This document shows positions 30,113 through 39,498 of a stretch of DNA of 39,767 nucleotides, piece by piece. Position numbers and translations under genes: made by a program. Numbering within the stretch: the stretch's first letter is position 1; every line of letters begins with the position of its first letter. The notes beneath the pieces are model-generated. The model was not told where the DNA came from. It was given only the letters and a program-made list of their open reading frames with translations, and made no database searches. This DNA comes from CAYWOS01 sp964459985 (GTDB taxonomy: Bacteria > Bacillota > Clostridia > Christensenellales > Aristaeellaceae): assembly GCA_964459985.1 (NCBI GenBank), contig CAYWOS010000019.1, positions 1 to 39,767 on the forward strand, read 5' to 3'.

Positions 30113-33100
30113 ATGATCTCTGTCCGCAAGCATGGCATCATCAGGAGAATCGCGGCGCTCGCCTGTGCGCTCGCACTTATCCTGCCGTCCGCCTCGGCGT
30201 TTTCATTGCCTGTCGAGCCGGCGATCAAGGTATCCGTTCAGTATACCGACGCGCAGGGGATGACCGTGCTCGCCGTATCCTCGCAGCTTACGTATCCCGG
30301 CTATGAAAACGCTTTTTGGCTTCATCTCCCTGCCGAAGCGCTAATCAGCGCGCCGCTTTTGTTCATTGAGAACACGAACGGATTGTATGCGTCGATCACG
30401 CCGTCGTTCGGCACGCCGCTGACCGGCGTGACCGACGCCGGAATCGGGCTGACGAACGCCGTCCCGGTGGAGATCCTTTGCTATGATGTCAACGGCGCCG
30501 TCGCCGCGACGTATTATCTGTACATTTCCACCGTAACGGAAACGCCCGAGCCGCCCGTTCAAACGCCGAAAACCATGACGCTGACCGTGCATTATGTGAA
30601 CGATCAGTACATGCCCGTCGCCAGCGACGACGTGCGGACGCTCGGGGAGGGCGCGAACCAGCCGATTACCGCCGATCCGCAGAACCTCCAGCCCGATTAC
30701 ACGCTGTCGGGCGACGGCACGCAGTATGTCACCGTCGATCAGAGCAGCCCCGCAGAATATGAAATCTACTTCGTGTATTCGTACACGCCCGCGCCGAAAA
30801 CCATGACGCTGACCGTGCATTATGTGAACGATCAGTACATGCCCGTNNNNNNNNNNNNNNNNNNNNNNNNNNNNNNNNNNNNNNNNNNNNNNNNNNNNNN
30901 NNNNNNNNNNNNNNNNNNNNNNNNNNNNNNNNNNNNNNNNNNNNNNCCGATCCGCAGAACCTCCAGCCCGATTACACGCTGTCGGGCGACGGCACGCAGT
31001 ACGTCACCGTCGATCAGAGCAGCCCCGCAGAATACGAGATTTACTTCGTGTATTCGTACACGCCCGCGCCGAAAACCGTTCAGGTGACCGTTTACTATGT
31101 CGACGCCGGCTATATGCCCGTCGCGGAAAGCGATACGCTGACAATCAGTCAGGGGCAGGGCGTGCCGGTCGCCGCCAATCCGCAGAACCTGACGCCGAAT
31201 TATGAGCTTGACGGCCAGCCCGTGCAGTATTTCGATATCGATCAGAATTCGTCCGACGCGATGGACGTCTATTTCTTCTATCGTTATGTCGAGCCGATCG
31301 TCGAGCCTAAAGTCATCACGCTGACCGTGCATTACGTCAACCGCGACAACATTCCCGTCGCGCTTGATTCGGTTTTCCAGATCAGCGAGGGCGTTGATAT
31401 TCCCATCGCCGCCGATCCGCAGGATCTGTTGTCCAATTACGAGCTTGACGGGTCCGGCGTCCAGTACATCACCGTGAACCGTGACAGCGCCGACACGGCC
31501 GAAATCACCTTCTACTATAAACAGGTCGCCGCAAAAACCGTCACGCTGACCGTGCATTATGTGGATTCGCAATTCGTGCCGGTGGCGGATGACGATATCG
31601 TCACCCTCGGCCTTGGCAGCGACCAGCCCGTGACCGCGAATCCGAAGAATCTTTTGCCCGATTACTCGCTGGCAGGCGATGAAACGCAGTATGTCAGCAT
31701 CAGCGAGAACAGCGCCGATAACTCGGAAATCTTCTTCATATACGATTACCATGCGCCCGTTTCCACGCCGAAAACGCTTACGCTGACCATTCATTATGTG
31801 AATTTCGATATGATCCCGGTAGCGAATGACCAGACGCGCACGCTCGGCGAAGGCGCCGGACAGCCCATTGCCGCCAGCCCCGAAAACCTTCTGCCCAATT
31901 ATGTGCTGACGGGCGACGACGTGCAGTATGTGACCGTCGATCAATCGAGCCCTCTGACGGATGAGATCACCTTTTATTACGAATACCGGGAGCCTGTTTC
32001 CGAAATCCGGACCATGACGCTGACCATCCATTACGTCGACGCCGACAACATTCCCGTCGCGAGCGACAGCGTCGTCACGCTCTCCGAGGGGCAGGATATC
32101 CCCGTGACCGCTTCTCCGCGCGACCTATTGCCGAATTACGAGCCGGACGGCGAAACCGTCCGCTATGTGACCGTCAACCGGGACAGCGCGCCGACGGGTG
32201 AAATCTTCTTCTATTATCGCAGGAGCGCGGCGACGGAAGAGCCGGTCGTCACGCAGACGCCGCCGCCGGCGCCCAAAGTCGCCCTGATCACCGTGCAGTA
32301 TAAAACGCTCGATGGAACGGCGCTTTACGTTGAGACGGCCGTACCGTGCTTTGAGGGACAGCAGAACATCATTAGGTACGACGCGAGCAAGCTCGGTTAC
32401 GGCTATATCTTGAGCGACGACGCCGAGAAAACGGTGGCCGTCGACGCGAACGGCGTTGCGACGCCGGGCGAGATCGTCTTCTATGTCAGCGAGCCGGACG
32501 AAGTGTTCATCAACATCTATTACCGGAGTCTGGACGGAATGGACGTTGCTTCCTCGCAGACCGAGCTTTGCGTGATCGGCAACAACAGTTTCATGGCCAA
32601 TCCCATCAACCTGCTGCCGGGCTACACGCTTCTGGGCGAGAACAGCCAGAGCGTCTATCTGGACGAAACGGGCAATTTGTCGATCAGTGAAATCATCTTC
32701 TGGTATCAGCCCGCCGCCACGGCGACACCCGACAACGCGACCGCGACGCCGCTGCCTTACGTCGTCGTGCCGATGGACACCTATTGCTATCCCAAGAACG
32801 ACGGACTCAATTTCCGCTCCTCGCCGAGCAATCAGATCGACGCCAACATCATCCGCACGCTCGCAAAGAACGAGCTGGCGCACATCGTGGGGCTGGTCGT
32901 CAACGAGCTGAACGAGGAATGGTATCTTGTCGATATCCAGGGCGCGCGCGGCTTCCTCAAGAGCAATTTCATCCGTATCCTGTCCGACGCCGAGATCGCC
33001 GCGCTGTTCGGCATCGCGCAGCCTACGCCGACGCCGACCCCGACGACCGCCGCCACGCCCGTACCGGACGGCGCGCCCATCGACCGATGGGGGACGGTCA

Positions 33101-35172
33101 ACGATACGTCGGTTCGGTTCCGCCGCGCGCCGCAAACGGGGAATAACGTGATCACCTCGCTCGCCAAGAATACGCGTTTGTGGATCTATCAGTCCTCGAC
33201 AGACGAGGACGGCACCAAATGGTATTTCGCCAACGCCGGCGGCAAGCAAGGCTACATCATGGCGAAATTCGTCACGCCCATGACCGACGAGCAAAACGCC
33301 GCCTATCAGGCTTCGCTGCCCTCGCCCATGCCGACGCAGACGCCGGTCGTCACCACGACGCCGCCGCCTGTCGTCACGCAGCCGCCCGCCGCGTCGCCGA
33401 CGGTTACGGTGACGGACATGCCTGTCGTTACGCCGACCGCCACGCCGGAGATTTATCACGGCTACGCGCTGACCACGACGCAGACGTTCCTGCGTACGGG
33501 CGTCAGCCTGACGTACGATTCGATTCTCACCACGCTGCCCGAGCGTACGCTCGTCAATATCACGGCGCAGACGCATGTCGACGGCGTGTGCTGGGACTCC
33601 GCGGATGTCATCGGCATCAATATGCGCGGTTTCATCGAGGATTCTGCGCTTCGCCACATCAATAACGAGGAAGCCGCCTACTACATCAACAACCTTTCGC
33701 CCGCCGTGCCCACCTCGACGCCGACCCCCAATCCCGCGCAGTACGACGGGTATGCCATCACGCAGGGCGATAACGTGCCGATGCGCTCCTTCCCGGACAC
33801 AAACGCGAAGATCGAGGAGGTTCTTCAGATCGGCTCGGTCGTTATGGTGCACGGTCAGGAGTACGTGGGCGGCACGACGTGGCATGTCGTCCAGAGCGGC
33901 TCCTTCTGGGGATATATCAGGGGCGATCAGATCAGAATGCTCAGCGATTGGGAGGTCACGGGATATCTGGAATCGCTCAAGACCCCGACGCCTTCGCCCT
34001 CCGTCACGCAAACGCCCGCCGTCAGTGAAAACAATCTGTCAAGCTATGGCTATGTCGATACCAACAAAGTCAATCTGCGCGCCGCGCCGTCGAAATCCTC
34101 CGCCAAGATCAGGATGCTTGACGAATACGCCTTCGCGCTCGTATTGGGCATGGTCACAAACGACGAAGGCTCTTGGTATCAGGTATCGCAGGCGGGCACG
34201 GAAGGGTACATCATGAGCGATTACTTCACCGTGCTGACGCTCGGCGAGTTGACCGAGTTCCTGCAAAGCGACAATTACCTGAATTCCTCCAGCGACGCGA
34301 CGATATCGACGGGATCGCAGATTCAGGCGGTCGAGGACTACAACCAGACCGTCTGGAAGAATCCCACCTTGAGCGCGTCCTACGAACCGTTTAACCCCTA
34401 CGCCACGCCGACGGTGAATCCCGAGATCATCGTGACGCCGTCGCCGTCGCCCTCGCCGTCTCCGACGCCCTTCAACACCTTCGCGCCCATCGGCGGCGTG
34501 ACGACGCCCAAGCCCGAAACGCCGACCACGTCCTTCCCGTATGGGTTGGTGCTGCTCGCCGTCGTGCTCATCGGCGGAAGCGGCGCCGTGTATGCTTACA
34601 CCATTCATCGCCGCAACGAACGCAGGCGGCAGGCCGTCCGCGCGCAGCAGATGCGTCAGGCAAGCGCCGCGGGGCATCAGCCGTATATGCGCACGGCGCA
34701 GAACAACCCGCCGGCGCAGCAGACCCGCGCTTATCCGGCGGCTCCGTACATGCCGCCGATGGGCGGAACGCCGCGCGCCGCGCAGCCGCCGCAGACGACG
34801 TCGCAGTATCAGCCGCTTACGCGCGCGCCGCAACAGACGCCCGCCGATCAGGCGATTCCGCCGCAAAGCGCTGCAAACGCCGCGCAGCCGACCGGCAGCT
34901 TCACGCCCGTCGGCAGGACATACACACCACATGCATCGCAGACGACCAATCCGTATCGTCCCGTTCGTTCGCAGACGCCGCAAGCGCATCAGGCAACGCA
35001 GCAGTACACGCCCCGCTCCGCATCCGAAACGCCCGCCGATCAGACCCGGCAGGCCACGATCGTCTATCCGGCGATCAAACCGAGCGATTCAACGGCGTCG
35101 GGCTTCACGGTGGATCAGCCGATCAGGCGCAGGCGCTCGGACCGACATCAAAACGACGGGGACCGCACCTGA
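30113..35172 (+). CDS. Giant surface protein: MucBP-like repeats, SH3-like domains, TM and Pro/Gln cytoplasmic tail (contains assembly gap)
   Basis: One gene interrupted by 100 Ns. Restoring the missing 53 bases joins the two frames into about 1670 residues. A signal peptide (ACALALILPSASAF) covers about residues 14-32, then an N-terminal domain of about 110 residues. Next come at least nine tandem MucBP-like repeats of about 76 residues (VHYVNDQYMPV...YFVY form; unit starts near 30571, 30799, 31074, 31310, 31536, 31773, 32010, 32277, 32503). Thr/Pro linkers and five SH3b-like domains follow (32776, 33079, 33455, 33745, 34045). One span (GLVLLAVVLIGGSGAVYAY, near 34540-34600) is followed by basic residues and a 190-residue Pro/Gln/Ala-rich cytoplasmic tail ending RRRRSDRH. 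It probably binds mucin or cell-wall polymer. The CHAP hydrolase follows 32 bp downstream. Confidence 0.85.
30571..31073 (+). repeat. Near-identical tandem 228-bp repeat pair of the surface protein, second copy interrupted by the N gap
   Basis: Unit 1 is 30571-30798 and unit 2 starts at 30799. The same bases recur with only a few third-position changes (for example GTATGTCACC versus GTACGTCACC), so the duplication is recent. Without the Ns, unit 2 lacks exactly 53 bases relative to unit 1. The other repeats of the gene (from 31074) are diverged. Confidence 0.9.
30847..30946. other. Assembly gap of 100 Ns
   Basis: Exactly 100 N, a usual placeholder of unknown true length. It sits in the identical tandem repeat, where short reads cannot be placed. 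The frame analysis predicts 53 missing bases, or 53 plus a multiple of 228. Confidence 0.95.
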
Positions 35173-35204
35173 AACGAATCGGATTGCGATGAAAGGATAC
35201 GCTC

Positions 35205-36074
35205 ATGCTGAAAAGAATTGTCCTCATCATAACGGCGCTCCTGCTGATCGCCTCGCAGACGGCGTTCGCGGAAGCGGCCGGGGAAGGGGAAACGGTGATC
35301 GAGCCGCAATACCCCGTGCCCGAATATGTCGCCATGCTGCTCGAAGTCGCCGTTCAGGAGATCGGTTATGAGGAGTTGAGCGACAAATCCACCAAGTACG
35401 GCGTGTGGGCGGGAGATCCGTATGCCGAATGGTGCGCCGAATTTGTCTGCTGGTGCGTCAACCAGACCGATATCCGATTCGGGATCAAACTGCTCGCCGA
35501 CGTTTACCCCAATTACTCCGCCTCCAACATCGGCCGCAACTGGTATTTGTCCAAAGGGCGCTATATCGCGCGACGCGGCATCGTGCCGGGGTGGGGGAGC
35601 GAGTGGTATATCGGTGAGGACGCCGCGCTTCCGCTCAACGGGTATGTGCCGCAGCCGGGCGATCTCGTCTTTTTCTCCAACAATGACAAGGGGGATACGT
35701 CGCATGTCGCGCTGGTCGAGTATTGCGCGAAGGATGCCGACGGCAATATATCCGTTCATGTTATCGAAGGGAATAACCCTTCCGCCGTCGTCCGAAACGC
35801 GTATCCGATCGATTACTGGATGATTCTCGGATACGGCACCGTGCACGACATCGCCGATATCACGCTGCAATTCGGCTGCGACGGTGAGAAGGTCAGAAAA
35901 CTGCAGCGCGCGCTGGTCGCCGTCGGACTGCTTGATCCGCAGTATGTCACGGGCAAGTACGGCGCCATCACGCAGCAATGCGTCAAAACTTATCAGCGTC
36001 AGTGTGGCCTGAAGGAAACGGGCATCGCCACGCGCGACGTGCAGCTGCTGCTGTACAAGGCGGCGGGCATCTGA
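35205..36074 (+). CDS. Secreted CHAP-domain peptidoglycan hydrolase with PG-binding domain
   Basis: 289 residues; ATG follows GAAAGG. A signal peptide (IVLIITALLLIASQTAFA) covers about residues 5-22. The CHAP fold (about 50-215) has catalytic C77 in AEWCAEFVCW, H167 in TSHVALVEY and E188/N190 in VIEGN. A C-terminal peptidoglycan-binding domain (about 219-288: CDGEKVRKLQRALVAVGLL, with the usual GKYGAITQ helix) follows. It is an amidase or endopeptidase cutting the peptide or amide bonds of the wall. It lies in an operon 32 bp behind the giant surface protein, which lacks a hydrolase domain, so the two probably act together. Confidence 0.93.
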   Translation: MLKRIVLIITALLLIASQTAFAEAAGEGETVIEPQYPVPEYVAMLLEVAVQEIGYEELSDKSTKYGVWAGDPYAEWCAEFVCWCVNQTDIRFGIKLLADVYPNYSASNIGRNWYLSKGRYIARRGIVPGWGSEWYIGEDAALPLNGYVPQPGDLVFFSNNDKGDTSHVALVEYCAKDADGNISVHVIEGNNPSAVVRNAYPIDYWMILGYGTVHDIADITLQFGCDGEKVRKLQRALVAVGLLDPQYVTGKYGAITQQCVKTYQRQCGLKETGIATRDVQLLLYKAAGI

Positions 36075-36086
36075 CGGAATATCGGG

Positions 36087-36112
36087 GAGAGCGTCGAACA
36101 GTCGGCGCTCTC
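36087..36112 (+). terminator. Hairpin after the CHAP gene
   Basis: GAGAGCGTCGA (36087-36097) pairs with TCGGCGCTCTC (36102-36112) with one T-G wobble around a four-base loop. No U-tract follows, so it may need Rho or act only as a processing site. Confidence 0.5.
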
Positions 36113-36146
36113 TCGCGCTGTATTCGCAGGATTATCCGCGAATCGT

Positions 36147-36175
36147 TTGCTGTTTCCGCATAGTTATGATATAAT
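36147..36175 (+). promoter_or_regulatory. Extended -10 promoter of the GMP-synthase-like operon
   Basis: TTGCTG (36147-36152), 17-bp spacer, TATAAT (36170-36175) with an upstream TGA making an extended -10. A second ATGATATACTG at 36246-36256 resembles it (TATACT at 36250-36255), so there may be two start sites. Confidence 0.8.
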
Positions 36176-36181
36176 GCTCAA

Positions 36182-36398
36182 GCAAGCCGAAGGCTTGGCC
36201 GGATCGACAGGCGGAAGGTTCGTAGACCCGCACGCCGATAAACCTATGATATACTGTCCGGGATTCCGTGCAGCGCGACGCTCGCCGGTGGAATGTATCA
36301 TGGGTATTGTTCATAGAATCAATGGATGAATTCAATGGATAAAACCACCAATCCGAGTACACACTAACCGATGAAATGAAACGGAGGTGTCCGATCGA
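36182..36398 (+). other. Long, possibly structured 5' leader of the GMP-synthase-like operon
   Basis: About 215 nt from the first promoter to ATG 36399. CAAGCC/GGCTTG with a GAA loop (near 36183-36197) gives a perfect six-base-pair hairpin, and GCGG/CCGC with GGT/ACC stems follow at 36211-36233. A CCGG...ACAG/CTGT...CCGG long-range pairing is possible with 36254-36261. I recognise no known riboswitch. It could equally be plain leader. No short open frame with a ribosome site is convincing. Confidence 0.4.
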
Positions 36399-37865
36399 AT
36401 GCGGGATATGCTGATCGTCATGAACTACAACGACGAAGCCAGCCGCGCGATCACGCGCAAACTGCGTTCGATGCGCGTTTGCTGTAAAATCGCCGGGAAA
36501 GGCGCCGCGCCCGAAGAAATCGCCGCGCAGCAGCCTCTCGGGATCGTGATTGCCTCGGGCGCGTCGGGAAATGACGCGATCACGCTCGATCCGGAATTGC
36601 TGCAAACGCTTCATCTCCCGGTTCTGGCGCTGGGCGAGGCGGCCTCGGCGCTGCTTCCGCATCTGGGCGGCACGGTCGGGGACGTCGTGATCGGGAGCGT
36701 CGTGAACCGCATCGACTACATGCCCTGCGCGCTGCTTGACGGCTTGGACGCTACGGAGCATCTTTTGCAGAATGTCCGCGAATATCGATTGGATACGGAA
36801 AGCGTCACGCCGATTTGTCTTTGTCAAAACATCGTCGTCGGATACGCCGCCGAGGAAAAATGCGTGTACGGGCTGCAATTGCCCGTCGAGCAAAACGACC
36901 CGGATTTGTCAAGCGTGCTCAATAATTTCGCGCTGTTGATCTGCGGCTGCACGACATGGTGGGACGACGAAGCCTTTGTCGGGCGCGCGGTCGAGGAAAT
37001 CCTGCGCCTGACGGGCGACGGCCGCGCCGTGTGCACGATGACGGGCGGACTGAACAGCGGCGTCAGCGCGCTGCTTTCATACCGCGCGCTGGGGGACAGG
37101 CTGCAGTGTATTTTCATTGATACGGGGCTTTTGCGCGAGAACGAAGGCGACGACGTGATGCGGTACTATCATCATCAGGTGGGCATCAACGTTCTTCGCG
37201 TGCACGCCGAGGATCGCTTTCTGGCCGCGCTGAAAGGCGTGACGGACGCGACTGAGAAGAATCGCGTGATCGGCCGTCTGATTCAGGAGATTTTGGACGA
37301 GGAAATCGCCAAGATCGACGAATACAGCGCGATTATTCGCGGCACGACGCAAAACGATCTGATGTTCCGCGATGCGCAGACGCCCGTCAGACCCGCCGCG
37401 CTGCGCGGAAAGAGCGTGCCCGTTATCGAGCCGGTTCGCGAGTTGTTTAAGGATGAAGTGCGCAGGGTAGGGGATTTCCTCGGGCTGCCCGCCGAGATCG
37501 TTTCACGACAGCCCTTCCCGGGCAGCGGGCTTGCCTCGCGCATCATCGGCGAGGTCACCGTCGAACGACTCAAGCTGCTGCGCTCGGTCGATCTGATCTT
37601 CCGCGCCGAAATTGCACGATCGAATGTCGTTAAGCGTCTATGGCAGTATTTCGCCGTCCTGACGCCCATGCCGGGCGAGAGCGGTTATGTTGTCTGCCTG
37701 CGCGCCGTTCACGCCAGCGAGAGCGCGCTCGCGTACGCGGCCAGACTGCCGTATGACGCGCTGGAAAACGTCGTAACCGAAATCGCGTATCAGCATCCCG
37801 AGGTACTCCGCATCGTCTATGATCTGACGCCCAGCAATCATTACCGCGGCATCGAGTGGCAGTAA
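36399..37865 (+). CDS. GMP-synthase (GuaA)-like paralogue lacking key catalytic motifs
   Basis: 488 residues from ATG 36399, 11 nt after GGAGG; GTG 36387 overlaps that site and is unlikely. The C-terminal half follows GuaA: FIDTGLLRENEGD, HAEDRFLAALKGVTD, LFKDEVRRVGDFLG, RQPFPGSGL and a final YDLTPSNHYRGIEW. The ATP-PPase loop is TGGLNS (215-220) in place of SGGVDS, with N219 for the conserved Asp. The amidotransferase half has no nucleophile cysteine (LALGEAAS near 78) and no FHPE histidine. The family's KSHHNVGG-type segment is missing. It therefore probably does not make GMP, yet the frame is intact over its full length, so it is likely maintained. It heads an operon with a double-GNAT protein and RNase HI. 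Confidence 0.9.
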   Translation: MRDMLIVMNYNDEASRAITRKLRSMRVCCKIAGKGAAPEEIAAQQPLGIVIASGASGNDAITLDPELLQTLHLPVLALGEAASALLPHLGGTVGDVVIGSVVNRIDYMPCALLDGLDATEHLLQNVREYRLDTESVTPICLCQNIVVGYAAEEKCVYGLQLPVEQNDPDLSSVLNNFALLICGCTTWWDDEAFVGRAVEEILRLTGDGRAVCTMTGGLNSGVSALLSYRALGDRLQCIFIDTGLLRENEGDDVMRYYHHQVGINVLRVHAEDRFLAALKGVTDATEKNRVIGRLIQEILDEEIAKIDEYSAIIRGTTQNDLMFRDAQTPVRPAALRGKSVPVIEPVRELFKDEVRRVGDFLGLPAEIVSRQPFPGSGLASRIIGEVTVERLKLLRSVDLIFRAEIARSNVVKRLWQYFAVLTPMPGESGYVVCLRAVHASESALAYAARLPYDALENVVTEIAYQHPEVLRIVYDLTPSNHYRGIEWQ

Positions 37866-37897
37866 ACGAAAGACAAACCGGGGGAGCAGAGCACATC

Positions 37898-38698
37898 ATG
37901 CGCATCACACATCCGCAGAGCGTATTTCAGGGGATTCCGCCCGAGGACATGTTCTTTGTGGCAAACGATCAGCAGATCCAAATGGGAACAGGTTTTGTCA
38001 TTCGCTTTATGCAGTTCGAGATGTATCCGGAACGCCCGCAGCATCTGTTTTTGCAGATCGACGCCCAGCCATCGGCGCGCGCGCTGTTGTTCGGCGCACT
38101 GCTCGCGCGCGCGGAACAGCTCCGTTCGCTGACGCCCAGCATTCCTTCGCGCCTGTACGCGCAGCTTCAGCCCACAGACGAGGAAATGATGCGTTTTTAT
38201 GAGCGCTGCGGCTTTCGCAACGACGATTCGGAGGATATGTATCGCTTCGAGCCCATCGAGGGCGTCGCGCGCGCGCCGATGGGCATGAAATTCGCGTCGA
38301 TCGCCCTTCAGGACGACGCTTCGATCGCGGCGTTTCTCGCTCGCGTGAATCAATACAGAATTCAGCCTATTGACCGCGATTATCTGATGCTCTGGATGCA
38401 GCAGCAGCATTTCCTCGCGCTCGGTTTCTATCGCGGGACCACGCCCGTTTGCGAAGCCGTTTTCACGGGCGCGGGCGATCAGGTCACGCTGACGACGCTG
38501 TATACGCATGCCCAGTACCGCCGTCAGGGAATGGCGGCGCAGTTGATCGGCGCAGCGTCGGCAATCCTGAAAGAACGCGGCGTCCATATGATTTACACGC
38601 ATATTTTTCGCAGGAATCTGCCGCAAGCCGGACTGATGAAACGTTTGAACGGCGTATTGATCCGCCCTGTCGTCATGTTGCCGGGGCTTGATATTTGA
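37898..38698 (+). CDS. Tandem GNAT-domain protein
   Basis: 266 residues from ATG 37898 with GGGGGAG upstream (32 bp after the GuaA-like gene). The C-terminal half has a good acetyl-CoA site, YTHAQYRRQGMAAQLIGAAS (about residues 203-222), followed by the partly usual helix IYTHIFRRNLPQAGLMKRL. The N-terminal half (about 30-135) has a second, degenerate GNAT-like shape (MMRFYERCGFRNDDSEDMY), where the pocket seems lost. Such double-GNAT proteins usually use one active and one dead domain. The substrate is unknown. Because it is co-transcribed with the degenerate GuaA paralogue, a shared nucleotide-related or regulatory role is possible, though inferred. Confidence 0.85.
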   Translation: MRITHPQSVFQGIPPEDMFFVANDQQIQMGTGFVIRFMQFEMYPERPQHLFLQIDAQPSARALLFGALLARAEQLRSLTPSIPSRLYAQLQPTDEEMMRFYERCGFRNDDSEDMYRFEPIEGVARAPMGMKFASIALQDDASIAAFLARVNQYRIQPIDRDYLMLWMQQQHFLALGFYRGTTPVCEAVFTGAGDQVTLTTLYTHAQYRRQGMAAQLIGAASAILKERGVHMIYTHIFRRNLPQAGLMKRLNGVLIRPVVMLPGLDI

Positions 38699-38716
38699 GT
38701 GTTGGGAGAGCGCGAT

Positions 38717-39229
38717 ATGAGCGAATCGTTGAAAACCATTGATCTGTATACCGACGGCGCCTGCTCCGGGAATCCGGGGCCGGGCGGTTGGGCGGCCATC
38801 CTGCGCTATGGCGAGCACGAGACGGAGTTGAGCGGCTCGATGCCGCGCACCACCAACAACCGCATGGAGCTGTTTGCCGTCATCAGCGGTCTGGGAAAGC
38901 TCAAGTATCGCTGCCGTGTCAATGTGTATTCGGACTCCGCATATCTGGTCAACGCCTTCAACGAGCATTGGATCGACGCATGGAAACGCTCGGGCTGGAA
39001 AACCAGTGACAAGAAACCGGTCGAGAACCAGGATTTGTGGACGCTGCTGTTGCTCATTATCGATAAAAACAAGCATATCATGACGTTCAACAAGGTAAAG
39101 GGGCACGCCGATCATCCCGAGAATATCCGCTGCGATACGCTTGCAAAAGAAGCTATCAAGAATTATTTAAAGCACAATCCAGATATGGGAGAAGCAGATA
39201 CTGCGGTAATCGTCCATTCGGGCGAATGA
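38717..39229 (+). CDS. rnhA: Ribonuclease HI
   Basis: 170 residues; ATG 38717 follows GGGAGAG, 18 bp after the GNAT stop. The four metal-ligand residues of RNase H are present: D13 (YTDGACSG), E51 (NNRMEL), D73 (YSDSAY) and D140 (IRCDTLA). It degrades the RNA of RNA-DNA hybrids. The length is a little above the 155 of Escherichia coli. The last ten codons (DTAVIVHSGE) lie inside a 139-bp direct repeat that recurs 139 bp downstream, so the natural C-terminus may have been altered by that duplication. It is the last gene of the operon. Confidence 0.96.
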   Translation: MSESLKTIDLYTDGACSGNPGPGGWAAILRYGEHETELSGSMPRTTNNRMELFAVISGLGKLKYRCRVNVYSDSAYLVNAFNEHWIDAWKRSGWKTSDKKPVENQDLWTLLLLIIDKNKHIMTFNKVKGHADHPENIRCDTLAKEAIKNYLKHNPDMGEADTAVIVHSGE

Positions 39230-39473
39230 AACGATTCGCGCGCGGGGTAGGGAACAATGCTCCTTGCTCATCTTGCGGTAACTTCGCGGAATAACTGACA
39301 GAATGCATTTCATTATCGGTTAGGAACGGCAACAAGATACTGCGGTAATCGTCCATTCGGGCAAATAAAACGATTCGCGCGCGGGGTAGGCAACAATGCT
39401 CCTTGCTCATCTTGCGGTAACTTCGCGATATAACTGACAGAATGCATTTCATTATCGGTTAGGAACGGCAACA
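39196..39473. repeat. 139-bp tandem direct repeat at the end of rnhA
   Basis: Copies 39196-39334 and 39335-39473 match at all but a handful of positions (for example ATGAAACG versus ATAAAACG near the rnhA stop, GGGAACA versus GGCAACA). The first copy includes the final codons and stop of rnhA. It is much less GC-rich than the genes around it. No gene is supported in 39230-39767. Confidence 0.92.
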
Positions 39474-39498
39474 ATGGAACGAAACAGTATTCTGTGAG

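Noticed and set aside
31048..35172. A separate second surface-protein gene starting at the ATG after the N gap
   Set aside because: That ATG has no ribosome site or signal peptide and falls inside a repeat unit; correcting the gap length joins it to the upstream frame.
36181..36398. tmRNA, 6S RNA or purine riboswitch before the GuaA-like gene
   Set aside because: The GGATCGACAGG stretch vaguely resembles a tmRNA start, but no acceptor stem, tag reading frame or known riboswitch core could be found; left as an unassigned leader.
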